The translations under genes and the position numbers were made by a program. The notes below the pieces were generated by a model. That model saw nothing but the letters and a program-made list of their open reading frames with translations. It was not told the origin of the DNA and did not search any database. From Cyathus striatus (taxonomy: Eukaryota; Basidiomycota; Agaricomycetes; Agaricales; Nidulariaceae): DNA of 64,000 nt. Where the stretch lies: contig JAOVFP010000001.1 of the NCBI GenBank assembly GCA_025738555.1, forward strand, positions 5,456,001 to 5,520,000, read 5' to 3'. Positions 53,563 to 64,000 of this stretch are shown in pieces (the first letter of the stretch is position 1; each line of letters opens with the position of its first letter).

Positions 53563-54446
53563 TTAATGGATATGCTCCTTGGACTCTTCCATCATCTCCT
53601 CCGTCGGGAACTTTGTGAATTCGTCTTTGAGCTTATCGATTGGAGCAGCCAATAGCCCAGCGAGAGTCTCGAAGGGGGGCGTGTTGGGCGCCATTGGATG
53701 GGGCCTACGCATCCTCACATCAACACCACCTACAACTTGGAAGGAAAAGACAAACCTCGTAGGAGCAAACTTTTTCGTGCGAGTGAACGACTTGGCTGCA
53801 TTGATGCTATCTTCCTCGTTCAGCACCGCCTCGAGCATAGGCAGATCGTCCGTCTCCTCACGATCCATATGTTTCCGGATGGCAGACATCATTTTATTGA
53901 TCTCACTATCGTACTCATGCGAGCCAGGTTGAAGCTCTGTGAGTTTGTACAGCCGTTCTTTTACTACCTACATCCCCCATTACCCATTAACAGAGAAAAG
54001 GGGGAAAAGAAAAGGACGAACCTGATGCTCTCCACGATCCGTCTCAGCCATCTCAGCACCCGTCTCACCAAGGTACTTTTGCAAAAGTGGATAAACGACA
54101 ATTTCCTCGCCTACAGAATGACGGGCGATGGCCCAGGTAAGCTGGTTCCCCCATCTTTCCTGTGCGTCTGCGTTGCCTTTTGCGCGTTTGTATTCGTCTG
54201 CGTATACGTGGATCTGCATTGAAGTGAGTACGGGGAGAAGAGGGAGGAGGGGGAGGGGGAGGGGGAGGGTACCTGTTCATGGTCCCCGATAATAGCCTCA
54301 GAGAGCTTAAGTCGGGGAGTTGCCAAGCCCCGCGCACCGAGAGGGCGCAGCGTGGCTAGGGGATACATCATAGGTTTGGCGGCTGTACAACCAAACGCCA
54401 ACGCCTGTTGTGCATTGCGGTACATTGCAGTTAGCTTCAGAGACAT
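53563..54446 (-). CDS. Hemerythrin (HHE) domain protein, probably mitochondrial
   Basis: Three exons (54273-54446, 54022-54213, 53563-53967) give 256 residues from the ATG at 54444-54446. The N-terminus is basic, hydroxylated and free of acids (MSLKLTAMYRNAQQALAFGC ... GARGLATPRL), as in a mitochondrial presequence. The body has the His/Glu pattern of a hemerythrin-like four-helix bundle: IIGDHEQI, AIARHSVGEEIVVYP, ETDRGEHQVVKERLY and IRKHMDREETDDLP. Such domains bind a di-iron centre and take part in oxygen, NO or iron handling; the substrate is unknown here. The C-terminal half (RMRRPHPMAPNTPPFETLAG) is typical of fungal members. It is transcribed away from the repeat-peptide gene and tail-to-head behind LPD1. 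Confidence 0.88.
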
Positions 54447-54705
54447 CTGTACGTAGAAAAGAATGGGAAGAAACACAACCCTGAAAGACCCGTAGAAAAA
54501 CGTAATAAGTGGTGCTCAAAAGGTCTCGTACCAAGAAATCGACCAAACTGACTTCACCTCAACGTCACCTCCTTCGTTCATCGACTATTGTCATACCTTC
54601 CTTTTTCTGCCATCTCAATCGCGCACGTTTTGATCGTTAAAAAAAATCCAAATAGCGTATATTATGAGTAGCGAAACTGTCTATCAGATTAGTTACGAGG
54701 GAAGT
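54447..54705. other. Short spacer between LPD1 and the hemerythrin gene
   Basis: About 260 bp: promoter of the hemerythrin gene plus the 3' end of LPD1. A pyrimidine-rich tract (CACCTCCTTC region on plus) lies near 54560. Confidence 0.4.
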
Positions 54706-56772
<2,067 letters not shown>

Positions 56773-57582
56773 GGGTGTTGGGTGGTGGTGGTGGTTGGGG
56801 TTCGGATGCTGGGGACGGGTGCATCGAGGGTGACATATTTGGTCATGTGATTCCACGAAAATTGTGATGCGTGCTTACCCGTCGCTTACGGAGACTTCGG
56901 GCTGCCGTTGGCTCGGCCCGAGGCTGATGATAACGAGCACAATGGACAACTTGTTGAACCACGTCAATGCAGGTGGTGGACTAGGTAAAGTTCGTTTTTC
57001 ATTATCGTGCTAGTATATTCAATCTGACTGATTCTGATAATTATAGATATGTAGCTCAACGTCCAATTTGGTGCAGTCAAACATTATGGTTTTCGCAAGC
57101 TTGAGCTTCATGATGAGAACGAGTGTTGTTGACTGGAAGTAGCTCGTTAAACAGTCATACTGTCACTGTCACTAGCGTAAAGCAGTGCAAAGGATTTAAG
57201 ACTCTGGTTCGTCGCTCTCATTTACGCCGTAGCAGCAGCATTTTATGTAACGACCATGTATCGTGTAGAACACGCATGCAACCACGATTACAGAGCGTAA
57301 ACAAGTAATGCTTGAAGGTAAGAGAGATGAAGATCTAACACATATATGCTCTAGAACGTTTTAGTTCCGAACGGTCTTATTTGAACGCACCATTGAATAG
57401 AACGATAACTACTTAAAACTACAAGCAGAACTGAGACACCACCCACACCAAACTCAATGGCAGCCACCCGTGTCCTCTTTTCCTCTTGCCCTCCACCTCC
57501 CACCACCACCACCACCACCACCACCACCTCTCACTCATCAACGCTCAACTTCAACGCACCCTAGGACATCCATCACCCATAC
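56773..57582. other. Divergent intergenic region right of LPD1
   Basis: The promoter of LPD1 (minus) and of the proline-rich gene (plus). A CAC trinucleotide run (about 57503-57528) lies just before the plus gene. No independent gene is supported. Confidence 0.4.
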
Positions 57583-58616
57583 ATGCAGACGCCCTACATA
57601 TCAGAGCAGCTCACAGAAGAAGAGCGGGAGGCGTACGAAGCGGGGTATGCGGCGGGTTGGTACACCGCCATGCTCGAAGTCGCCCTTCAACGCGAGGAAG
57701 AAGAAACCATTGCAAGAACACTCTCATCTAATCCGCGCTTCGTCGCCGCTCCCGAAGTTCAATCCCCCTCAAGCGAAGTTCCTCCACGCTCCCAGCCATC
57801 CGTGAACCTCAACACCTCACCTCCAAAGCAACCAAGCACACCGACGACCCAGCCTATCCAGGAGACGCTTTCGCCTTCCCCACTCTCGCTCGATCAAGGT
57901 GGTGGAAGCGAGTCCACAGCTGCGCCTCCCCAAGGCGGGAGAAACAGAAAGGCATCCGACGACGGGGTCAGCCTCAAAACAGGAAGAACCTCACCCACAC
58001 CACCTCCATCCCCACCCTCACCCACGCCCTCCCGCTCCCTCCTCGCAGAAGAACAAAACACACGCATGACAGTGCGGCTGCTCCAGCGCGCACAACTCAC
58101 GTCCCCCGCAGAATCTCCGGCACAGCGTACAAGTCCCTCACCACCACCTACGCCTCCCCGCTCCGAGTCCCCAGCACACCCCGACACATCGATATCAAAG
58201 CAACACCCAGCACCAGGGAGAGGTGTCTCCCAACTATTCAATAACCCCTCGCACCCCGCGTTCGAAACGAGGGGACGCAGTCGGGATGTACGTATTATAA
58301 ATGGGAGTCAGGTATATGGTGTCCAGGAGCGTGTTGATTCGTCCGTGGCGTTGGAAGGACAGAAATGTACACTTGTAGATCGTATTCCGAGTAAGCTCCC
58401 ATTTCATTACCTACCTTTGTGTCTATTTAACTTGTGTGTGTGATAGGTGAACCACCTCGGGGCCGACCGTGTTCGAATGCTATTCTTCAAGGTCAGAGTG
58501 CTCTTGAGGTGAGATCGAAGTTGAGTGCTGTGAATGAAAGTGCAGGTGCAGGTGATGGTGATGGTGCAGAGCAAGATTCAGATGGGTTTGGTGCGAGTTC
58601 TCCGTTTTGTGGTTGA
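57583..58616 (+). CDS. Hypothetical proline/serine-rich protein
   Basis: Two exons (57583-58390 and 58447-58616; intron GTAAGC...GATAG) give 325 residues. A short acidic helix-like N-terminus (SEQLTEEEREAYEAGYAAGW) is followed by a long disordered region rich in Pro, Ser and Thr (PTPPPSPPSPTPSRS, SPSPPPTPPRSESP). The end is Gly/Ala/Asp-rich. No catalytic motif, signal peptide or membrane segment is seen. The N-terminal EEEREAYEAGYAAGWYTAM could be a small conserved motif, but I cannot name it. The start is the ATG at 57583; the longer frames further upstream are in other registers. Confidence 0.65.
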
Positions 58617-58846
58617 GCGTTTGGATTTTAACGCAATGTGATGAGGGGTAAGCCTTTTTCTTTTTGGGAGGGGTTCATTAAAGCTGATACTTTTGTTAGC
58701 TTTGGTGTATATTAAAATGATTAAGAGGCGGATTCTAGAATGTACTTGCATATGCCTTCCAAATGCGACTTTAGTTGAGCTGCTCCCTTTTTTTTTAACT
58801 AGATGATATAGGTTGAAATCAGTAAGTAAGTACATTATTAAACTCT

Positions 58847-60004
58847 TCATCGGTATTCCATTTCTCGAGCAAGAATCTCGCGCTCTAACCTTTCCTTCTC
58901 TATTTTCCTCTGCACCAAGTCGTAATCCATCTTGGGCTTATAGTTAAGCGGGAATGTAGTACGGAGGCCACTTTTATGCAAATGCGATGCGGAGTCTTCA
59001 ATAATCCCACAAGCTACCCGTGCCTTGTGTGCTTGTCTCATTCGTGCTAACGTCATCGCTTCATACTCTGGATCGACGCCTTTAGAATTTGACGCTTTCT
59101 GTCCTGTAAACGCATCAGTTGTGTGCCTTTGTGAATGATGTGAGTCCTCCCTGTCCTCCTCAACCCACGAAATCTCGACTCCTTCAAGACCTAGATCCGA
59201 TCGCCCACTCGCACGTATAGCAGCCAAAGCACATTCAACCCTTCTAAAGGGAACCAACGCAATACAGTATTCTCTCGATTTTTTCTTCAAAACAATCAAC
59301 TCTTCGTCAATGTCACCAAAGGGACTTAGCACCCTCGCGATTGATTCGGCCGTTCCGAGATCCGGACGAGTCTTGATCCCGAATCGAAGACGGACTATCG
59401 TATTGAGCAGACCTGCAAATTTAAACTCTGGACGCCCAGTGTCTAGCGAGGACGATTCATGAACATCACCTGGTGCATCGAGACGCATACCATGTAACCT
59501 CTCCTCCCAGTCCCTCTGTTCCCGCCTTTTCTTCTCCATTAAAGTCCTATTTTGGTCTTTAATACCTTGCGCACGGAACATCTCCTTTTCTTGCTCTTTC
59601 TTTCTCTGGTTCTCTGCTGCCTCTGCCTCTCTGCGTTTAAGATCAGCTATCATCTCCTTGCGCTTGACTTCACGCGCTTTATCACGGGCCCTAGTCATAT
59701 ATCTAGCAACATCAGCATCGTGCTTCGTGCGAGCTTGTGCTGCTTGTCGAGCGGCATCTGCTGCCTCCTTCGACTTTGTTGTTTGCCTTCCGGAAGTGTT
59801 TAGTAGCTGATCATGCGCTTGTTTAAGTTCATGGAACTTCATACCTGCTGTTTTTGGATCATCGCGATTTTTATCGGGGTGGTAGAGGAGTGATAGTTTG
59901 CGGTAGGCTGTTTTTATTTGTTGTTCTGTTGCTGTTTCGTTTATGCCGAGGAGCTCGTATGGTGTTGGTTTGAGTGTCCAGAAGTTGGACTGGTCTTTTG
60001 ACAT
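58847..60004 (-). CDS. J-domain protein with RRM-like domain (DNAJC17/Cwf23 type)
   Basis: A single exon of 385 residues. The J domain occupies about residues 14-70 (YELLGINETATEQQIKTAYR ... LYHPDKNRDDPKTAG) with the HPD tripeptide needed to stimulate Hsp70. A long charged coiled coil (about 80-170: KAREVKRKEMIADLKRREAE ...) leads to a C-terminal RRM-like domain (IVRLRFGIKTRPDL ... IARVLSPFGDIDEELIVLKK ... CALAAIRASGRS). This J-coiled-coil-RRM order is that of human DNAJC17 and yeast Cwf23/Cwc23, which act with the spliceosome in the nucleus. The ending KERLEREILAREMEYR is highly charged. Confidence 0.88.
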   Translation of the reverse strand: MSKDQSNFWTLKPTPYELLGINETATEQQIKTAYRKLSLLYHPDKNRDDPKTAGMKFHELKQAHDQLLNTSGRQTTKSKEAADAARQAAQARTKHDADVARYMTRARDKAREVKRKEMIADLKRREAEAAENQRKKEQEKEMFRAQGIKDQNRTLMEKKRREQRDWEERLHGMRLDAPGDVHESSSLDTGRPEFKFAGLLNTIVRLRFGIKTRPDLGTAESIARVLSPFGDIDEELIVLKKKSREYCIALVPFRRVECALAAIRASGRSDLGLEGVEISWVEEDREDSHHSQRHTTDAFTGQKASNSKGVDPEYEAMTLARMRQAHKARVACGIIEDSASHLHKSGLRTTFPLNYKPKMDYDLVQRKIEKERLEREILAREMEYR

Positions 60005-60841
60005 CTTTGATTTGTATGTGTAGGCGAAGAGATAGCCTGGAGAATTAGAGGAGAGTTTTGAAGCGTTGGTGATGGAAGTTGGAAAGTATCATCCGAACAA
60101 CAGCAACTATTTATTTAAATATCGTTAATATGAGTCATGTGCTCATGTAAGACGATGGTGTAGATTCGTTTCCTGTAAATGCAACGCGAACAGTCATGAT
60201 GTATCGTCCTTGTAATTTACAAACGACTCTGTAATAGGAAGGTTATAATTAAGAAAGATACATCAGCTGCTGGCAGTTTGCAGTGACCGACGCAGATGTA
60301 CTATCAGATGCGCTGTATTCAATTGGAGTTATCCTATTTCTTAATATAATTGAACATAACAGCAGAAGAATACAGAATTAAATTACTCGTAGGCGCCGAT
60401 TCCAATTTCTTTTGGGCGCTTATACCACTAGGACTTTCATTACCAATCCCCTCCCACGAGACTGGAAGGTCTCGGTTTGCACTCCTTTCGACTTCCTCTC
60501 AAAATCATTGCCTGTATTTAATTCGTGCAACTTCCATCTTTCTTGGATCGTAACACGTGGATATCTGATGACGGATTGTTATAACTGAGATAATAACTCC
60601 CCACTGACTAAATCAAGACTTGACGACCTGTGAGATTCCGCAGTGTACGAATATTCCTGGAACACCTTTGAAACCCGCTTTTAAATTTATCGTTTTTTTA
60701 TTCCAGCAATCGATGTCCCTGCTACCTTACCAGCCCTTCTGGAGGACAATGTTCTCATACGTTATAAGAAGTACACATACGTGGCTGCTACACTACCACA
60801 GGTACTCTCCAAGTTCTCAGATGTATCACAAATCTCAACTC
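60005..60841. other. Divergent intergenic region, no gene
   Basis: Upstream regions of the J-domain gene (minus) and the lactonohydrolase-like gene (plus). A frame at 60620-60841 reads into the latter's start but has no family features. Confidence 0.4.
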
Positions 60842-62366
60842 ATGTACGTCATAATCTTTGCCCTAGCACGTAGTACTGCTTTGGCACAGGAAATAAACTC
60901 CAATGACGCAAGTGTGTTAGACGTTAGTATTAAGCTTCATCTCGTTTTATTACTACTAATCTCAACCACTATGATCAGTTTATTTCACCCAAATCGTTCA
61001 ATGTACTAGGGGAGAACGCCACATTCCGCCAATCCTCATTCAACACCTCACAGGCATTTAACCCTAACGGAAAAACGGCTCCCTTTATCCAAGTCTTCGA
61101 CAAGTCATTCTCATCCGTTCTTGGTCCCATCCCATATTCCGCCAAGTGTCTTTCAACACATCATTCGGTTTCGCGTTCGAGGCACCTATTTATATCCCAG
61201 AAACCGATAAGATATTTTTCTCGACCGGCCCTATTTCGGTTCCAGCACCCGCTCCGCCTATTAATAGTATCGCTAAAGTAAAATTGGCAGATGTGGAACG
61301 GGCTTTGACAAATGACGATGGAAGTGAAATCAACGTTCGAGTAGAAATCGTGAGACAACAAATTATTGATCCAGATATATTTTTTACTAACGGTCCTAAC
61401 AAACCTAGCTCAGTGACCTCCTCGGGACCCTCAATATGACAAACGGTGGAACCGGTCCTTTCCATGGGTCGTTCTTGGTTTGTACCGATGGATACCTCAG
61501 TAATCCGCCTGTAATTGCACTGGTCAATCCAAAGTCTCCGAATAATGTTACAGTATTACTGGACAACTACTTCGGGAGACAATTCAATTCCATTGATGAT
61601 CTTAAGTTGCACCCAAGCGGTAAAATATTCTTTACAGACTTAATGTGCGGCAACGATTTTAAATTTCTGAAAGGGTGTATTGAGCTGCTAACGTACTATC
61701 TTATAGTTATGGCTCTACATTCGGGTTTCGGCCGCCTCCGTTGATGCCTCCTCAAGTGTACATGTTTGATCCTGTAACAGGATATGTACAAGTTGCTGTG
61801 GGCGACATCGAAACGCCAAACGGTGTAGCTTTCTCTCCAGACGGAAATATCGCGTATATGTATGTACATATAAGAATCTAATGTTTCGAATTATATATTA
61901 CTTTGATAGTTCCGATACTGGTGCGTTTGTCGGACCTAGCGGGGAAAATCAATTACTCCCAGCTCTCATGTGAGCCGTTATAATTTTTATATTCCTATGG
62001 CTGACCTCGAATTTATCAGTTATGCATTCGATGTCGATCCCCACTCACAACTTTTTTCAAACAAACGAGCATTCGCGTTCCCCGATGCTGGAATTCCAGA
62101 TGGGATACAGGTCGATAGCCAAGGGAATGTGTACGCTGGTTGCAACGATGGAGTTCATGTATGTTGAGTTTTCCTTTGGTTGCTGATTGGCTTACATTTT
62201 TTGAAAGGTTTGGAATTCGAAAGGGAAATTACTCGGAAAATTCTTTGTCGGGGCGGGAAATGTGGCAAATATGGCGTTCGCCGGGGATGGAAGACTGGTC
62301 ATTTTAGCGACAAATGCCTTGTTGGTAGCAAAAATTGCTGCCAAGAGTGCTTTGTTCACTTTGTAG
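60842..62366 (+). pseudogene. Lactonohydrolase / gluconolactonase-like (SMP-30 type) gene with one frameshift
   Basis: Seven exons (60842-60922, 60979-61349, 61409-61644, 61707-61859, 61910-61969, 62020-62158, 62208-62366) fit a secreted beta-propeller lactonase. It has a signal peptide (MYVIIFALARSTALAQE), FRQSSFNTSQAFNPNGKTAP, FAFEAPIYIPETDKIFFSTG, NSIDDLKLHPSGKIFFTD, VYMFDPVTGYVQVAVGDIE, TPNGVAFSPDGNIAYI, and IPDGIQVDSQGNVYAGCNDG. The family hydrolyses sugar or aldono-lactones using a metal-bound propeller. Exon 2 changes frame between SVLGPI and FRQVSFN at about 61127-61137, where one base is missing; the exon sum (1,199) is one short of a multiple of three. It is otherwise intact (about 399 residues), so a very recent lesion or a sequence error is likely. 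Confidence 0.82.
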
Positions 62367-62965
62367 GTTGAAATTGCAACGCGAACACGAACACGGTGCA
62401 TCATGGTCTTGTATATATGATTACTGATAATCAATGTATGTACACACGATCAGAGGCAGCAGTGTGTTTAATTGAGAATTGAGGGATAGCGTTGGTATGC
62501 TCTGCTCACCGCTGTGCTGAAAGGCCATCTTGGAGACGTATTCGACATTCGACCTAGGTAAAAATATATAAAGGTTTTGGTTCCTCAAAAGAATAAATTG
62601 CTATTCGAACATGAGGTCTGCGATCGTGCGAGTCTGCGACTGGGACCTACTGACTCCTGAGACATGCATAGCGATGACAACAAAGCCACACAACGCGTCA
62701 AGTGTTATAAACAGGTCAGCCCCGTTTACCCCTCTGTTTCCTCCATACCACCACCTCGTAAACACTCACCCCTCTCTCATAAATTCGTTAGCTTATGTGT
62801 TATATTTACAGAACCGTACCTCAAGCAAACTTCAATCATCAGCCTCAAGCAGCAGTGAGTCCACGTCCACGACACTCATTTGACTGGTTGTCTGTGGGGA
62901 TTTCTCAATGCGCTCTCTTATCACAACTTCCTCTATCCTTTCGTTCAGCTATTATGACTAACGTG
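62367..62965 (+). other. Spacer with a TATA box and a small unsupported ORF
   Basis: ATATATAAAGG at about 62564 precedes an ATG at 62611 that opens a 90-codon Ser/Thr/Pro-rich frame (MRSAIVRVCDWDLLTPETC...). No domain, signal peptide or CaaX end is seen. It could be a small gene, but the support is weak. Confidence 0.25.
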
Positions 62966-63232
62966 TTGTAGAGCACGCAGTTTGCCTGCGATGCGAAACT
63001 CATGTTTTTCATTACCGTTACACATTTCATTCCTACTGTCACTTACTCTCACAATTCTCACACATACCGCATTCCTTACCTACATAAATTGTCATACCTA
63101 CTCTCAGTGAATTCAGGTTTTTGCTTCCCCCTATTTCAACTCGAATCGTACCTCACTAGAACTGGCGGATGGACGGATGTCCATCAACTTGCAACATTTC
63201 TTTGTGTTGAGGATATCACCAAGCTAATATTC
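62966..63232 (+). repeat. Anonymous repeat, direct arm (copy 2)
   Basis: Same orientation as 46893-47147. The 89-codon frame at 63002-63271 is a by-product of this repeat. Confidence 0.82.
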
Positions 63233-63374
63233 TCCTCTACAGTGTTTTGCTTTCAGGGATATCTCAAGTAAGCCTCAAGCTCACTAGCCTTGAGTAATCA
63301 GTCTACTAGTATCGATGGGACATATAATTTTGGTGGCTGACATGATTGCCGGCATCATGTAAGTCTTCATTTGA

Positions 63375-63682
63375 GTTTTTCCTGATGCATGGGGGATTGT
63401 CATGAATTGAAGAGTTGGACCTGTTGATACATGGATGGTAATGAATATATTATGAGATAACTTCTATGTTCCTTTAAGTTTAACTATTCACTGGCACCTC
63501 TAAACCCCTTGGTATTTCCATTTCGTCCACATAACATAAACTTGCGATGCCATCTTCTACTAAGTATTTCCATTGCCAATTACGGTTGAGCGCTCAGCAC
63601 ATGGCTTACATGCATCAACACATGCTGTACATCTGATTGGTTGACTCATGATGCATGATGCATGAAGCTGTAAGGTCATAAT
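63375..63682 (-). repeat. Anonymous repeat, inverted arm (copy 2)
   Basis: Reverse complement of 47146-47443. About 140 bp of extra sequence (63233-63374) separate it from the direct arm in this copy. Confidence 0.82.
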
Positions 63683-64000
63683 GGGTGACTTCCCGCTGCA
63701 TTTAGAATCCTAGAATAAATTTCTAAACACCTTAAGCGAGATTGGCCGTACTGCCGTTGTCCTAATTTGTCTTAGCTGACAGCTGAGCTTAAAACTGACC
63801 CCATCCTAGATGCCAATCTACAGGAGGCTTCCCAACCCCCCCTTCCAGTTCTAAACAGCACATTTTCGACCCCCGACGTCAACTGTCCCTGCAGGACCCT
63901 TTCATCTCAAGATTCCCAGCACTGTATTCCCTCCTCCATAATAGTGAAAACTGTAGCTTTGACAACAAGTTTCCAAAGTTTCCATTGAGATTATTTGTTG
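63683..64000. other. Right edge, no gene seen
   Basis: Mixed sequence with C-rich words (CCAACCCCCCCTTCC). No frame or repeat was recognised. Confidence 0.4.

Noticed and set aside
56951..57056. Possible first exon MDNLLNHVNAGGGL on plus with a GTAAAG donor
   Set aside because: Joining to the next acceptor (57047-57048) reaches a stop at once, and no further exons were recognisable. At most it is a relic.
62611..62883. Mating-pheromone-like precursor after a TATA box
   Set aside because: No C-terminal CaaX motif or Arg/Glu processing site; only the promoter-like sequence is suggestive.

Overview
The window is nuclear DNA of a basidiomycete fungus, most likely an Agaricomycete. The signs are genes split by many 45-60 bp GT-AG introns, expanded F-box-like gene families, a DUF6589-type gene, a chromodomain Ty3 retrotransposon and an alcohol-oxidase-type GMC enzyme. 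There is no operon structure.

Layout. Positions 1-2237 (minus) hold a partial DUF6589 gene. Positions 2692-4909 hold the only near-complete copy of protein farnesyltransferase subunit beta (FTase beta). A young 6,964 bp Ty3 chromovirus lies at 6133-13096 (minus), with 383 bp LTRs, a 5 bp target duplication and an apparent self-priming primer-binding site. It sits 6 bp from an older solo LTR (13103-13696). Positions 13.7-20.2 kb are accessory DNA: a C-rich block, a hypothetical gene with an in-frame stop, a decayed FAD monooxygenase and short tandem repeats.

From 20.2 to 43.8 kb the locus is a segmental duplication array. Broken FTase beta copies (20.2, 27.7, 33.9 and 41.4 kb) alternate with paralogous pairs or triplets of an LRR-like gene (23.1 and 36.1 kb), an F-box-like gene on plus (24.7 and 37.7 kb) and an F-box-like gene on minus (26.1, 39.8 and 42.6 kb). 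An intact 18-exon alcohol oxidase-like GMC gene (30.7-33.5 kb) and a 3' fragment of a relative (29.4 kb) lie inside the array.

The right third is mostly ordinary single-copy sequence: a MYND zinc-finger gene, a hemerythrin-domain protein, mitochondrial dihydrolipoamide dehydrogenase, a proline-rich protein, a J-domain protein of the DNAJC17/Cwf23 type and a lactonohydrolase-like gene with one frameshift. Two copies of an anonymous repeat (46.9 and 63.0 kb) differ by an internal inversion.

The most striking locus is 51897-53399 (plus). It is a secreted precursor of about 280 residues whose 11 near-identical peptide repeats (consensus PHARSVDEDLEARGRGGYNR) are each encoded by one small exon, all joined by phase-0 introns. 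It looks like a protease-processed repeat-peptide precursor (KEP/alpha-factor/RiPP-like logic). No modifying enzyme was recognised beside it, so function is open.
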